From Terriglobia bacterium (GTDB lineage: Bacteria > Acidobacteriota > Terriglobia > Bryobacterales > Bryobacteraceae): DNA of 64,000 nt. The notes beneath the pieces were generated by a model that was given only the letters and a program-made list of their open reading frames with translations, was not told where the DNA came from and made no database searches. Made by a program: the position numbers and the translations under genes. This document shows, one piece after another, positions 8,582 through 17,777 of this stretch. The stretch lies in NCBI GenBank assembly GCA_020073445.1, contig JAIQFE010000025.1, positions 26,694 through 90,693 of the forward strand. The letters are read 5' to 3'. Positions within the stretch are counted from its first letter, which is position 1, and each line of letters opens with the position of its first letter.

Positions 8582-11080
8582 CTAGAATACGAATCCGATC
8601 GCCGTCTGGTACGCCCGCGGCTGTATGAAGTGCGTGCCGCTGAAGGTCGAGAGGAAATTGTACAGCGCGTCCTTGTTTGTGAAGTTGGTGACGGCTAAAC
8701 GCAGTGTCGTGCGGAAGCGCTCCTTCTTGAACAAGTTGTCGGTCCCCACACCGATATCGAACACGTGACGCGGCGCGATGCGCGGCGGATTGTGGTCGTC
8801 GTTCTCCGTGCCCGGAGCAGGAATCACCAATCGAGTCGCACCGTAGTTCGAAGGTGTACATTGGGCGCCGGTGAGAGGTGTGGAGATCGTCGGGCGCGCG
8901 CTCCCGCAGAAGAATCCGATCGCCGCCTGCTGAGCCCCGGTGAGCGCCAGGGCGTCGTCCAGGCTGCCCACCGACCCGGCCACCAGGCCGCTGTCATACC
9001 GCCAGGTCCACGAAACCCAGGGTCCCGTCTTTCCGAGCTGATACCGCAGCTCGGTGGTTTGCTGGAATGCCTGGTCGTGATCGATGCGGAAGACAGAACC
9101 TCCTTGACCAGTGTCTCCGTTGAACACCAGGCCGCCGGTCTCCGTCGGAAAGTATCGCGCCCGGGTGTGGCCCATGGTCGTGGTCCATTGAAAGCCGTGT
9201 AGATTGATGCTTCCGATGCGCACGGCCACGCCATCCAACTTCGATTTGTCCCAGGCTATCGGGAATGCGATCGGCGTATTGAACAGCACCCCGAAGTCGT
9301 AGGCGTTGTTGGTGTACTTCCAGAAGTAGTCGGCGCTCGCCACCAGCCACCTTCCGAAGGACTGTTCCAGCCCGGCATTGTACTGATTGCGAGTTCCCGG
9401 CTGCAGCGGCTCGCTCACCGCTCCGAAAACATTCGAAGCAAGACCACCCACGCCCGTGGCGCTCGATAGGATCAGGTTCTCGTTATACGGGGTCTCAAAC
9501 GTGCGCGAGTACGAGGCGCGCAGCACTGTGCCGGTCGGTTTGATCAGGTAGGAGAATCCGATGCGCGGCTGGGCGCTCGAATCCGAGACAATTCCGTGAT
9601 ACACGTCCACCCGCAAACCCGCCTGCACCTGAAGCTTGCCGAACTGGATGTTGTCCTGCGCGAAGAAGGCGTACTGATTGATATTCGCGCTCTGATCGAA
9701 CCGGAATAGCGTCCCTCCGGGCCGGGTCAAGTCATAGGGAATCAGTCCCGGCAGGAAGTTTCCGTTCACATCCTGGAATGCGGGATCGGTTGGATCGGTG
9801 ATCCCAAATCCAAACTGCTCGTGGAGGCGCGTCTGCATCAATTGGGTGCCGGCCTTGAAATTGTGCCGGCCTTTGACGATCGACAGGTCGCCTTTCACGC
9901 CCCAGTTAGTCAGAGTCCGATGCTGGCTGATAGTCGCCGGCGTGTCGAGCGTGATGTCCGGACTCGGATAGTAGTTGACGTGGTCTTGCCGAAAGAAGGG
10001 ATTGATCGTCAGCAGTGTGCTCGCGCTAAAGATGTGCTGATATCCCGGAGCGATATTGAAGGTCGCGATCTTCTGACGTTGGTCTTGCCCTAGCTGGTCG
10101 TAGGTGTTGGGGATCTGAAACCAGTTCCGTGCTCCCAGGATGTTCAGGTGGAAGATATCCTTGCCGTTCGGATTGTAGTCGAAGTGGTCGAAAATAGTGC
10201 CGCTGGTGCCAATGTCGTGGATCGGCTGAAGCTCGGGGGTATCGAGGAATCGTCCTGAACGAAGCGTGTTGACCGCAAGAAAGTTTCCCAACTTCGCCCC
10301 GCCGAAACCCAGCGTAGCCTCCTCCGAATATGTCGCGAACGAACTGCGCTGAGCTGTGAAACTCCCGTTAGGCTTTTGACCCAGGCCGGACCGCGTGACC
10401 GCGTTCACGATCAGGCTGGTCTTATCGCCGAACTCGGCCGGCGGAGTCCCCGTGATCAATTCCATCGATTGAATCGCGTCCAACGGGATCTGGGTCGAGA
10501 AAGCCTTGCTCTGCTGATCGCCGATCGGCTGCCCATCCACCGAAAAGCTGGTTTGCGCGTGATCTCCGAGCGGGTGGAAGAATCCATTGGAATCGGCCGC
10601 CACGGCCCCGCTGCTCAGCACGACTGCGTCGCTCACGCCGGCGCCCGGCGAAGAGACCGAAAGCTTGGAGAGGCTCGAAATATCCACGTCGTTGTGGGCA
10701 TAGGGAACGTTCTCCAGAAGGTCCGCACCGTTCGCCTCCACGGTCACCGTCTGCGCCGCTCCAGCCACCATGAGTGCGATCTTCAAACTCACCGGCACAG
10801 TGCTCCGAACGTCGACGTCCTGCGCCGAGATCGCAAAATTAGGCGCGCTCACCTCCACGTGATACGGATTCGGAGGAATGTTGGTCAGGCGAAACGCGCC
10901 TTTGCTGTCCGTGGTTGCCGTCTGCTGATAGTTGGTGACGCGATTGACGATCGTAACTTTCGCGTTCGGCAGGATCGCGCCCGACGGATCTGTCACCGTG
11001 CCTTCGATAGTCCCGGCATTTCCGAGCGCTTGAGCGAACACCGAGGCCGCGCAGCAGAGCAAGACGAGCAGTCGCTTCAT
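8582..11080 (-). CDS. TonB-dependent receptor with N-terminal carboxypeptidase-regulatory-like domain
   Basis: 832 residues. A signal peptide at 1-20 (LLCCAASVFA) is followed by a carboxypeptidase-regulatory-like beta-sandwich (about 22-110: GTIEGTVTDPSGAILPNAKV), then a plug domain (about 130-235, with the VDGQPIGDQ and PPAEFGDKTS stretches) and a beta-barrel to the C-terminal aromatic VF. This is the Oar-like receptor architecture that is greatly expanded in Acidobacteria, thought to take up or export large substrates such as polysaccharides or peptides. No TonB box is obvious. The minus-strand LytTR regulator gene lies 100 bases upstream and could control it. Confidence 0.9.
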   Translation of the reverse strand: MKRLLVLLCCAASVFAQALGNAGTIEGTVTDPSGAILPNAKVTIVNRVTNYQQTATTDSKGAFRLTNIPPNPYHVEVSAPNFAISAQDVDVRSTVPVSLKIALMVAGAAQTVTVEANGADLLENVPYAHNDVDISSLSKLSVSSPGAGVSDAVVLSSGAVAADSNGFFHPLGDHAQTSFSVDGQPIGDQQSKAFSTQIPLDAIQSMELITGTPPAEFGDKTSLIVNAVTRSGLGQKPNGSFTAQRSSFATYSEEATLGFGGAKLGNFLAVNTLRSGRFLDTPELQPIHDIGTSGTIFDHFDYNPNGKDIFHLNILGARNWFQIPNTYDQLGQDQRQKIATFNIAPGYQHIFSASTLLTINPFFRQDHVNYYPSPDITLDTPATISQHRTLTNWGVKGDLSIVKGRHNFKAGTQLMQTRLHEQFGFGITDPTDPAFQDVNGNFLPGLIPYDLTRPGGTLFRFDQSANINQYAFFAQDNIQFGKLQVQAGLRVDVYHGIVSDSSAQPRIGFSYLIKPTGTVLRASYSRTFETPYNENLILSSATGVGGLASNVFGAVSEPLQPGTRNQYNAGLEQSFGRWLVASADYFWKYTNNAYDFGVLFNTPIAFPIAWDKSKLDGVAVRIGSINLHGFQWTTTMGHTRARYFPTETGGLVFNGDTGQGGSVFRIDHDQAFQQTTELRYQLGKTGPWVSWTWRYDSGLVAGSVGSLDDALALTGAQQAAIGFFCGSARPTISTPLTGAQCTPSNYGATRLVIPAPGTENDDHNPPRIAPRHVFDIGVGTDNLFKKERFRTTLRLAVTNFTNKDALYNFLSTFSGTHFIQPRAYQTAIGFVF

Positions 11081-11180
11081 TGCGCCAGTATTAGCGAGAT
11101 CGGCGCCCGGACCTACAGTATTCTTGCAACCGGCTAAGTGTCGCCAATGAGCGGACTAGGATAGAGGGCGAGCGGGCCGC

Positions 11181-11912
11181 CTACCAGCGCAGGACATTTC
11201 GGATATTGTGGGCCTGCCGCTTGCTGACCACCACTTGCAGGGCATTACTGAGCGTCACCAACCAGCGCTGGCTGCTCAGCGCGCTCATCTTCCGGACGTG
11301 GTTCACGTTGACGATTGCGTTGCGGTGCACTCTGCGGAACTGTTGTTCCTTCAGGTGATTCTCGATCACCCGCAGGGATTGCGTCGCCAGGAAACGTTGT
11401 TTCGCGGTGACGATCCACACCAGTTCTCCCTCCGCCTGAAACGCCAGGATTTCGTCCGGGTCCAGCAGCACGTATTCCTCACCGTTCCGGCCTACAATCT
11501 TGCGGGTCTCAACCGAAGCGATCCTCGCAACCTCATCGGCCACCGCGGAAGGGCTCTCACTTAGCTTGCGAGCCCGTTCCACAGCCCTTCTGAGCTGCTT
11601 TTCGCCGACCGGTTTCAGCAGATAGTCCACCGCTCCGGCTTCGAAAGCCTCGATCGCATGCTGATCGAAGGCGGTTACGATGACGACCACCGGCAAGTGT
11701 CCCCCGCCCAGCTTCCGCACCACTTCGAAACCGCCCATGACTGGCATCTGCAGGTCCAGCAACACCAGGTCCGGCCGGAGCGCGGCGATCTGCTGCAAGG
11801 CTTGTTTGCCGTTCTCGGCTTCCCCCACAATGATCACGGCTGGAACCGTTTCCAGCTCCTCTCGTAACACGCGCCGCGCGATCGGCTCATCGTCCACGAT
11901 AAGGGTCTTCAT
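11181..11912 (-). CDS. LytTR-family response regulator
   Basis: 243 residues from ATG 11912 (MKTLIVDDEP); an ATG at 11927 would add five residues. An N-terminal receiver domain (1-118) has the DDE acidic cluster, phospho-acceptor Asp in LVLLDLQMPVMGG and the switch lysine in YLLKPV. The C-terminal LytTR DNA-binding domain (about 140-240) has the VHRNAIVNVNHV core. LytTR regulators bind paired direct repeats, usually under a membrane sensor of the LytS/YehU type. No kinase gene is in the window. The next gene downstream is the TonB receptor, in the same direction, with a 100-base gap that holds no clear terminator. Confidence 0.88.
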   Translation of the reverse strand: MKTLIVDDEPIARRVLREELETVPAVIIVGEAENGKQALQQIAALRPDLVLLDLQMPVMGGFEVVRKLGGGHLPVVVIVTAFDQHAIEAFEAGAVDYLLKPVGEKQLRRAVERARKLSESPSAVADEVARIASVETRKIVGRNGEEYVLLDPDEILAFQAEGELVWIVTAKQRFLATQSLRVIENHLKEQQFRRVHRNAIVNVNHVRKMSALSSQRWLVTLSNALQVVVSKRQAHNIRNVLRW

Positions 11913-12056
11913 CACGCGATGATCCATGCTCAGTCAGATTTACACCAACTCTCCTGAATATTGGAGAAAACAATCGCAAGCGGACTGATAGCGGCTGCGA
12001 GCGGGATCGATTAGGAAGTGACCGGAACTTGGCCGCGCGGTCTCAAACTGGGTTTG

Positions 12057-13019
12057 CTATTTGATGGCGACCGCGTTGGGTGGCGTGGCGATTCCGCCTT
12101 CCAAGACCATGGGTGCCGAAACCACCATGAATTCGTAACGCCGGTCGCGCGCGCAATCGTCGGCCAACGGCGCCAGGACAAACAATTCACCCAAGGGCAG
12201 CCCCAGCAAGGGCAGCGCCCGGTAATGCAGAATCCCCGGATCGGAGAAATCGGCGGGCAGCGGCTCCACCCCCGGGCTATCGGTTCCGATCGCGGCGACG
12301 CGCTGGTTCCACAACCAGGCGGCCATTTCCCGCGTCGCCTCAATCCCCACGGCTTTCACGTTTTCAAACGACGTCAGAGGACGTTTCTGTTCCGGGGTGC
12401 ATTGTTCATAGCTCTCCATCCACCCCGTGCGGACTAGTAGAATCGTGCCCGGCTGGAGCGTCGTGCCTTGAGATTCAAGCGCGCCCTTCAGATCGGCGAG
12501 CGTGATGACGTCCCGCTCCAGGGGACGGACGTCGCGGCCCTGGGCCTTGCGGAACCCGAACGCGTCTATCAGGACACCCCGTCCCACGAATCGCGCGGCC
12601 CATTGATGGATGCTGAGTTTCCCGCCCGGACCGATTTCGCTGGATTGGACGCCGTTGTAATAGCGCTCCACCCACCGATGGCCCACGTGCGCCAATCCAT
12701 CCCACTGGCTCCCTTCCTGCGTGTTGAAGTTGTCCACCACATCGTCATTGGCGAACGGGCCCAACGGAACCACCTTGTGGGCGACGGTTGCGCGGCCGAA
12801 GAGCGTCGGCTTGGCGAAACCGATTTTGGCGTCCAAGCGGAACACCTTGCCATTCTGCACCAGGCGTGCGGCTTCGACCACGCCCTGAGGCGTCAGGAAG
12901 TTCAGACAACCGAGCTGATCGTCATCGCCAAACACTCCCCAGGAGGATTCCGGCGGAGCGCCCTCTCTGACCGGCAGTTGATCGAAGTTGGGGATCTTGT
13001 CCCAATCGAGATTTTTCAT
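12057..13019 (-). CDS. Cyclase-family protein (kynurenine formamidase-like fold)
   Basis: 320 residues, no signal peptide. The metal-binding family motif, normally H-x-G-T-H-x-D-x-P, appears here in the longer-family form QWDGLAHVGH around residue 107; a second conserved block reads GTILLVRTGW near residue 191 and the C-terminal HxxxLPLLGLPLGE near 260. This long form of the cyclase family includes enzymes that hydrolyse amides or cyclise polyketides, but most members are uncharacterised. The gene is monocistronic: 48 bases separate its start from the divergent cytochrome gene. Substrate unknown. Confidence 0.8.
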   Translation of the reverse strand: MKNLDWDKIPNFDQLPVREGAPPESSWGVFGDDDQLGCLNFLTPQGVVEAARLVQNGKVFRLDAKIGFAKPTLFGRATVAHKVVPLGPFANDDVVDNFNTQEGSQWDGLAHVGHRWVERYYNGVQSSEIGPGGKLSIHQWAARFVGRGVLIDAFGFRKAQGRDVRPLERDVITLADLKGALESQGTTLQPGTILLVRTGWMESYEQCTPEQKRPLTSFENVKAVGIEATREMAAWLWNQRVAAIGTDSPGVEPLPADFSDPGILHYRALPLLGLPLGELFVLAPLADDCARDRRYEFMVVSAPMVLEGGIATPPNAVAIK

Positions 13020-13067
13020 TTTTCAACGATAGCTCATCGGCGTTGCGTTCAGGACTAGAATGATTTC

Positions 13068-13622
13068 ATGCGCACAACGGTTCTAGCTGTGCCCGTAATG
13101 CTCGTGGGTTTGGTCCGGAATCTGCCAGCGCAAACACCTTCGAAAGGCGTGGATCCGCCCAAACCGGCAGCCGTGACGATGCAGGTTCAGACCGATCTGA
13201 ACCGGTTGATGCGGGGCGTCCTCTATCCGGCATCCAATGTGGTCTTCTCCGCGCAGACCGACAATCCAGGGGACGTGAAATTTGTCCCCGGCAAGGATCC
13301 CTCGCTGGCCACGGATCCCTTGGAAAGCACCTTCGGAGGTTGGCAGGCGGTAGAGAACGCGGCACTGGCTCTAACAGAATCCGCCAATCTACTCTTGATC
13401 CCGGGACGAAAGTGCGCGAATGGCTTGCCCGTTCCGATCGATAATCCCGACTGGTCGAGATTCGTTCAAGAACTTCGGGATGCGGGAATCAAAGCTTACC
13501 AGTTAGCTCAGTCCAAGGACCAAGACAAGATGGTCGAGGCCGCCGATATACTCTCCGCAGCATGTGCCGGTTGCCACCGGAAGTGGCGCGAAAAGCCGAG
13601 GCTCGCGGACCGCTGCAAATAG
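13068..13622 (+). CDS. Secreted monoheme c-type cytochrome, cytochrome c'/c-556-like
   Basis: 184 residues. Signal peptide at 1-21 ending at PAQ. A single haem-attachment motif CAGCH lies at C166-H170, near the C-terminus, on a helix that follows other predicted helices. A C-terminal haem site on a helical bundle is the layout of the cytochrome c'/c-556 class. The sixth ligand is not identifiable. It is divergent from the cyclase-family gene and convergent with the lactonase-like gene at 13641. Role presumably periplasmic electron transfer or small-molecule binding; partner unknown. Confidence 0.68.
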   Translation: MRTTVLAVPVMLVGLVRNLPAQTPSKGVDPPKPAAVTMQVQTDLNRLMRGVLYPASNVVFSAQTDNPGDVKFVPGKDPSLATDPLESTFGGWQAVENAALALTESANLLLIPGRKCANGLPVPIDNPDWSRFVQELRDAGIKAYQLAQSKDQDKMVEAADILSAACAGCHRKWREKPRLADRCK

Positions 13623-13640
13623 CGGCACCCCCGCACGGGC

Positions 13641-14525
13641 CTACTCGTAAAACTCCGGCGCGATCTTACGTTTGATACCCGCGGTGTAATCGTGCTGGAT
13701 CCACAACTGGGCCTTGTTCTTCTTGACGAACTCTTCGATCATGGCCCGGCTCTTGGCCGTCTGTTCCTTGTCGGAATCGAAGGATGGGATGCGCTTGTAG
13801 GTGATCTCTTCGGGATAGTGATACAGATCGCCCGACAGCAGCACCGGCCCCGTCTTGGCCAGCTTCAGGAATAGCGACTGGTGGCCGGGCGTGTGCCCGG
13901 GCGTGAACTTGATCACCACGGTGCCGTCGCCGAACACATCGTGATCCTCGCCCTTGAGCAGCATGGTTTTGCTCTTGGCCAGATCGGTGAAGTAGGCCGG
14001 ATCGCCGACGCCCCCCAGTTTCCCCTTCGTGTCGGCGCGCGGAGCGAAGATCGCATCGCGGTCGCCCTGCTGCACGATCCAGGTGGATCCGGCGAATGCG
14101 TTGGCGTTGGCCACGTGGTCGCCGTGATAGTGCGATAGCGCCAGATACGTGATGTCCGCCGGCGTGTAGCCGATGGCGGCGAGCTGGGGCAGCAGCGGGC
14201 GATCCACCGTGAACGCGCCCGCCGTCTGCGGCGTGACGCCGCTCTTGAACGCGCTATCGGGTATCTCGCCGGTGTCCCATATCATGCTGCCGCGCGGGTG
14301 CACGATCAGGAAGCACGGCGTGACCATGTTGGACGTGGCCAGCTCGCCCGGCTTGAACCCCATCGAGTCTCCGTTGGCTACCGTGATCCTCCCGCAATCG
14401 AGGACATACAGCCGCAGCGACTTCGGCGGCGTGGGCTTGCGCGTTTGCGCGTTGGCGGAGGGCCAGGCTGCGAGGCCGATCAACGTGGCGGTGGCGAGGA
14501 CAAGATTCATGGTCCGTTGGATCAT
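13641..14525 (-). CDS. Metallo-beta-lactamase-fold hydrolase, N-acyl-homoserine-lactonase-like, secreted
   Basis: 294 residues from ATG 14525; ATG 14537 and 14510 are alternatives. An open frame extends to 14708, but that part is translated from the REP-like element and is unlikely to be used. Residues 1-26 form a signal peptide (ending SANAQ). The zinc motif H132-x-H134-x-D136-H137, then H215 (GHTPGH), D233 (SGDLYH) and H278, are all present, so the dinuclear site looks intact. The order matches AttM/AiiA-type lactonases, but those are usually cytoplasmic; the export signal makes a quorum-quenching role uncertain. Other lactones or esters are possible. Confidence 0.78.
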   Translation of the reverse strand: MIQRTMNLVLATATLIGLAAWPSANAQTRKPTPPKSLRLYVLDCGRITVANGDSMGFKPGELATSNMVTPCFLIVHPRGSMIWDTGEIPDSAFKSGVTPQTAGAFTVDRPLLPQLAAIGYTPADITYLALSHYHGDHVANANAFAGSTWIVQQGDRDAIFAPRADTKGKLGGVGDPAYFTDLAKSKTMLLKGEDHDVFGDGTVVIKFTPGHTPGHQSLFLKLAKTGPVLLSGDLYHYPEEITYKRIPSFDSDKEQTAKSRAMIEEFVKKNKAQLWIQHDYTAGIKRKIAPEFYE

Positions 14526-14554
14526 GCTGGACAGCATACCACCGCCGCTTGAAT

Positions 14555-14654
14555 GCTGAAAAAGGGGACAGACTACTCTGTCCCCAGACGCAAAGCCTTG
14601 ATCCGGTGAAGCGCGGTCGCAGTGGACAGAGCTGTCTGTCCCCCTTTTTTCAGC
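14555..14654. repeat. REP-like paired palindrome, family A, copy 2
   Basis: 100-base element, the best-preserved copy. The ends form an outer inverted repeat (GCTGAAAAA with TTTTTTCAGC). Each half carries a palindrome, GGGGACAGA-CTAC-TCTGTCCCC and GGACAGAGCTGTCTGTCC. It lies between the lactonase-like gene and the dioxygenase gene, both on the minus strand, and may also act as a terminator hairpin for the dioxygenase transcript. Confidence 0.8.
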
Positions 14655-14704
14655 AACCTCCTTCAGTCCGTATAGGAGCCTCGCCCGCCGGGCGCCCTCC
14701 GCGG

Positions 14705-16027
14705 TCACCCTTTCGCCGAAACCAAAGCAGTCTTATCCCAGGCCAGTCCGTCTCCCTCGTTCCCCGCGACCGAGTACAGAGCCCCGGGAGCATTGCGAGT
14801 CTTCTGAAACTCCTCCAGTGTTTGACCGCGCATGGCGGCATAAATGTGCAGATTCGAAACGCCCACCACCGCACCCAGTTTTTCCAGCATGAAGAAGATG
14901 ACGCCGTAGTGAATCATCGCGCGCCAGTCCCGCCGCCGGACGATATCGCGTTCCTCCGGAGTTAGCTTGGCGTCCTCGAACGCCGCTTCCGGATCCGCCA
15001 GGAAGTGGTGCCGGTGATCCGGGTCCGTTAACGCGTGAAGGAATTTGTTAAGCCGGTACGCTTTCACGCTGGTTTTCAGAGTAAAAGGATAGGTGCCTTG
15101 CAGCTGTTCGATGCCCTCCAGCTGGTGCTGCATGTGCCTTCGGTAATCGCTGGTCGTATCCGCCATCGGCTCGCCGGCGATCGATTGGATCGATTCATTT
15201 TCATAGATCGCCGTAGCCAGGCCGGTCATCGTCGGCAGGTAGTAAGTCTGATGGACTTTCTTGACGTTTGCGGACAGCGCGCCCCGCATGATCAGCCACA
15301 TGATGACCTCGGCGCCTTCCAGCCCGCCGAGCCGTGCGTAGTCGGCATGCGTCAGCTCGGTGAGCTTCTCCGGATCTTTTTCGATCAGCTCCAGAAACTG
15401 CATGTCCCACGCGGTGTTGTTGAATCCGGCTCGCTCTCCATGCACCTGGTGCGACAAGCCTCCCGTGGCGACAATGACCACCGAGAGATCCTCCGGATAG
15501 CTTTCGATCGCACGCCGCAGCGACTGGCCCAACCGGTAGCAGCGCCGCGCCGTCGGTATCGGAAAGAGCAGGACACCGACCTGCAAAGGAACAATCGCGC
15601 CGGGCCAATCCGGTTCATGGGGCCACAGCATGGACAGCGGCGAGAAGCAGCCATGGTCAAGAGGTTTGTCCTGGAAGAAAGACATGTCGAATTCGTCGGC
15701 CGCCAGCGCGGATCCGATATGCTGCGCCAGGTCCGCGTGCCCCCGGACGGGAGGCAATGCGCGGGGCCCGCCCCCTTCGTCCGCAACCGAATACGAATCG
15801 CCGATGCCCAGAGCGAAATGCGAGTAGTGATCAAAAAAGAACGACGTAACGTGGTCGTTGAAAATCAGGAACAGGACATCCGGTTTCTTTTCGGCGAGCC
15901 ACTTGCGCACCGGCTGGTAGGCCTCGAAAATCGGCGCCCACGCCGGATCGTCCTGCTTTTGCCGGTCCAGCGCGAAGCCTATTGTCGGTGAATGGGACGT
16001 GGCGATGCCGCCCAGAATTCTGGCCAT
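14705..16027 (-). CDS. Extradiol dioxygenase, LigB-LigA fusion (gallate/protocatechuate type)
   Basis: 440 residues. Residues 1-280 are the catalytic LigB domain: iron ligands H12 (ATSHSPT) and H59 (FNDHV), an acidic ligand at E240 (EGAEVIMW), and catalytic H193 (GGLSHQVHG). Residues 310-420 are a LigA-like helical domain (NKFLHALTDPDHRHHFLADPEAAF, then ERDIVRRRDWRAMIHYG). Separate ligA and ligB genes encode protocatechuate 4,5-dioxygenase; a single fused chain of about 420 residues is the form of gallate dioxygenase (DesB/GalA). Ligand numbering (12, 59, about 240) agrees with DesB as I recall it. Substrate choice between gallate and protocatechuate is not settled. It sits 21 bases downstream of the cytochrome gene, so they are likely co-transcribed. 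Confidence 0.85.
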   Translation of the reverse strand: MARILGGIATSHSPTIGFALDRQKQDDPAWAPIFEAYQPVRKWLAEKKPDVLFLIFNDHVTSFFFDHYSHFALGIGDSYSVADEGGGPRALPPVRGHADLAQHIGSALAADEFDMSFFQDKPLDHGCFSPLSMLWPHEPDWPGAIVPLQVGVLLFPIPTARRCYRLGQSLRRAIESYPEDLSVVIVATGGLSHQVHGERAGFNNTAWDMQFLELIEKDPEKLTELTHADYARLGGLEGAEVIMWLIMRGALSANVKKVHQTYYLPTMTGLATAIYENESIQSIAGEPMADTTSDYRRHMQHQLEGIEQLQGTYPFTLKTSVKAYRLNKFLHALTDPDHRHHFLADPEAAFEDAKLTPEERDIVRRRDWRAMIHYGVIFFMLEKLGAVVGVSNLHIYAAMRGQTLEEFQKTRNAPGALYSVAGNEGDGLAWDKTALVSAKG

Positions 16028-16048
16028 GAATAAGGACTCCTGATCGAA

Positions 16049-17212
16049 TTAGGGTTTGGTAAACTTCGCCGCTTGAACCGGGACGTTTACTTTGATGTCG
16101 CTGATCGTGGCTGTGAACCGGCCGTCCAGCCACAGGAACGAGTATTTGAACGGGAACTTGATTCCATTCACGTCCCGATAGTCGTCGAAGTCTTGCTGGA
16201 TCGAAATGCGGCCTACCGGCGACGGGGTTTGCCGGACGTAGCGCAGCATCAAGTGGCTTTGCTTGTCGAAGTAGAACGTGCCCAATAAACCGCCGGGGCC
16301 GCTGCCCTGGACGACGTACACCGCGCGATCGTGGAGAGTATCCTCCTGGCCCACGCGCCAGTTCGGAAAGGCAGTCTTGATTTGGCCCGGAAAGGCGAGC
16401 ACGGAGTCGAGTTTCGCGCCGGCCAAGTCGCTTCCGGTCAACTCCCACACTCCGAGAAGGGATCGAGGCTGACTGATCCAGCCGGCTTTTCCGTCGTAGG
16501 TCCAGGAGCCGATCCCGCGGTCCGGGTGATCCGGAAAGTTGATCCACATGCCGCGGCTATCGGGAGCCTGGGCGAAAATCTGGAACGCGGCGTTGCCGCC
16601 CAAACCGGCATAGCCTTCGCTGTGTCCCGTGGCGATGAAACTCTTGAGGGTGCTTAATTTCTGGGCTCCGCCCATGGCCTGGATGTACTGGTCGAGAATT
16701 TGCGCGGCCGGCGGCACTCCCTGGCCCGTCGCGACAATGTCCCGCTTCTCGTCGTTGGGTTCACCGTACAGCTTGTCGAGAGCGACCGAAGTAGTGGGCA
16801 GATCCAGTCCGTGATGGCAGGTCCAACAGGTCACCTGCTGGGCGCCGCTGAAGTTCTGTTTGTTGATGGCGGCCACCATCTCCACCATCCTGCGGGCGGT
16901 CTTCTTTTGCGGAATCCTGTCGGTCACCCAATCGAATTTGTCGGTGCCCGCGCCAGGGTGGCAGTTGGAGCAGTCATAACCCACGGCGGCGGTCATCACG
17001 CCCATGGCTCCCAGGAAATCGCTCGGGGTGAGTCCCTTGAGCGTGCTGCTGGTCACATTCTTGAAAAACTCCCCGGCCGTGAGGCCTTTAGCCGTGGCTG
17101 CCTTGGCCGCTGCGACTTCGGCCTGCGGCGCTGACTGGCTCTGCGCGCCCGCCGGAACCAACAAGGCGATACCGGTCAGGCATATCACGAGTCTTCTGAG
17201 ACGAAAGTTCAT
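16049..17212 (-). CDS. Secreted diheme c-type cytochrome with reaction-centre-cytochrome-like N-terminal domain
   Basis: 387 residues from ATG 17212 (MNFRLRRLV); an upstream GTG/ATG would add ten residues without a better signal. Signal peptide at 1-25. Two haem motifs, C81-SNCH85 and C129-WTCH133, lie in a domain resembling the photosynthetic reaction-centre cytochrome c subunit family, which in Acidobacteria is common without any photosystem. Residues 165-387 form a beta-rich outer-membrane-lipoprotein-like domain with no haem site (GYAGLGGNAAFQIF to the C-terminus). The gene leads directly into the dioxygenase gene (21 bases apart). Likely a periplasmic oxidoreductase component; partner unknown. 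Confidence 0.75.
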   Translation of the reverse strand: MNFRLRRLVICLTGIALLVPAGAQSQSAPQAEVAAAKAATAKGLTAGEFFKNVTSSTLKGLTPSDFLGAMGVMTAAVGYDCSNCHPGAGTDKFDWVTDRIPQKKTARRMVEMVAAINKQNFSGAQQVTCWTCHHGLDLPTTSVALDKLYGEPNDEKRDIVATGQGVPPAAQILDQYIQAMGGAQKLSTLKSFIATGHSEGYAGLGGNAAFQIFAQAPDSRGMWINFPDHPDRGIGSWTYDGKAGWISQPRSLLGVWELTGSDLAGAKLDSVLAFPGQIKTAFPNWRVGQEDTLHDRAVYVVQGSGPGGLLGTFYFDKQSHLMLRYVRQTPSPVGRISIQQDFDDYRDVNGIKFPFKYSFLWLDGRFTATISDIKVNVPVQAAKFTKP

Positions 17213-17504
17213 GTCGTGCGATATAAGCACGATGCACGCCATTCCGTGACCGTGCGAGCGCAGAGCATAAGTGGAGGCCTATTCACAACTTATCGATGTT
17301 TTGCCGTTTACGAAAGGATCGACGCCATGCGTGGCATCTGTGTGTTTTCACGCAGCCGCTGAGTGGCTGGACTCAACAGGTGAAAGCGAAGGCGGGGACT
17401 GGCTACACTGCCCCGAGCGCACTCGACTGCTTCCTTCGCCAGATCGGCGCTAGCGCGAGCGGGCAGTGCTGCCTGTCCCCTCTCTTTCAAGCCCGTGCAG
17501 GAAC
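17213..17504. other. Intergenic region, mostly a diverged REP-like element
   Basis: 292 bases without a convincing gene. Positions 17213-17379 show nothing identifiable beyond the presumed promoter area of the minus-strand cytochrome gene. The right half is the repeat described at 17380-17490. Confidence 0.6.
17380..17490. repeat. REP-like paired palindrome, family A, diverged copy 3
   Basis: The order is the same as in copies 1 and 2: purine-rich edge, GGGGACTGGCTACACTGCCCC palindrome, 50-base spacer, GGGCAGTGCTGCCTGTCCCC, pyrimidine-rich edge. Several compensating changes keep the stems. It ends 15 bases from the stop of the YHS-domain gene. Confidence 0.6.
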
Positions 17505-17768
17505 CTAAAACTTGTCCCGGCACTCGGCCGAGCAGAAGTAGTACGTCTCTCCGCCCTTGGTCTTTTGTATGGCCGTGGCAGTCGATACGAAAGTCCCGCA
17601 CACCGGATCCTTCTTCAGTGATTGCGGAGCCTGACCGCGCGGAGCTCCCGCCGCCGGCGGGGATCCAGAGGACGACGCGCCCGAGAACGCCTTGCCGACC
17701 GCCTCCAGCACCGATCGCAACAGGGTCAAAATAACGACCCCGACGATCACGTAGAGGATCAGCCGCAT
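17505..17768 (-). CDS. Small membrane-anchored YHS-domain protein
   Basis: 87 residues. One N-terminal membrane helix (about 3-20), a Gly/Ser/Pro-rich linker (30-50), and a C-terminal YHS/TRASH-like metal-binding domain with the cysteines of DPVCGTF and YYFCSAECRDKF. YHS domains bind metals in metal-transport ATPases and related proteins. Its start lies nine bases from the stop of the TPR gene at 17778, same strand, so it is probably the last gene of that transcript. Metal and function unknown. Confidence 0.72.
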   Translation of the reverse strand: MRLILYVIVGVVILTLLRSVLEAVGKAFSGASSSGSPPAAGAPRGQAPQSLKKDPVCGTFVSTATAIQKTKGGETYYFCSAECRDKF

Positions 17769-17777
17769 GACGGCGCG

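Noticed and set aside
14526..14708. N-terminal extension of the lactonase-like protein
   Set aside because: The extra 61 residues are translated from a REP-like element, and the signal peptide begins at the downstream ATG.
16049..17212. Evidence of photosynthesis
   Set aside because: The cytochrome resembles the reaction-centre subunit family, but such domains occur widely in non-phototrophic Acidobacteria, and no reaction-centre or pigment gene is present.
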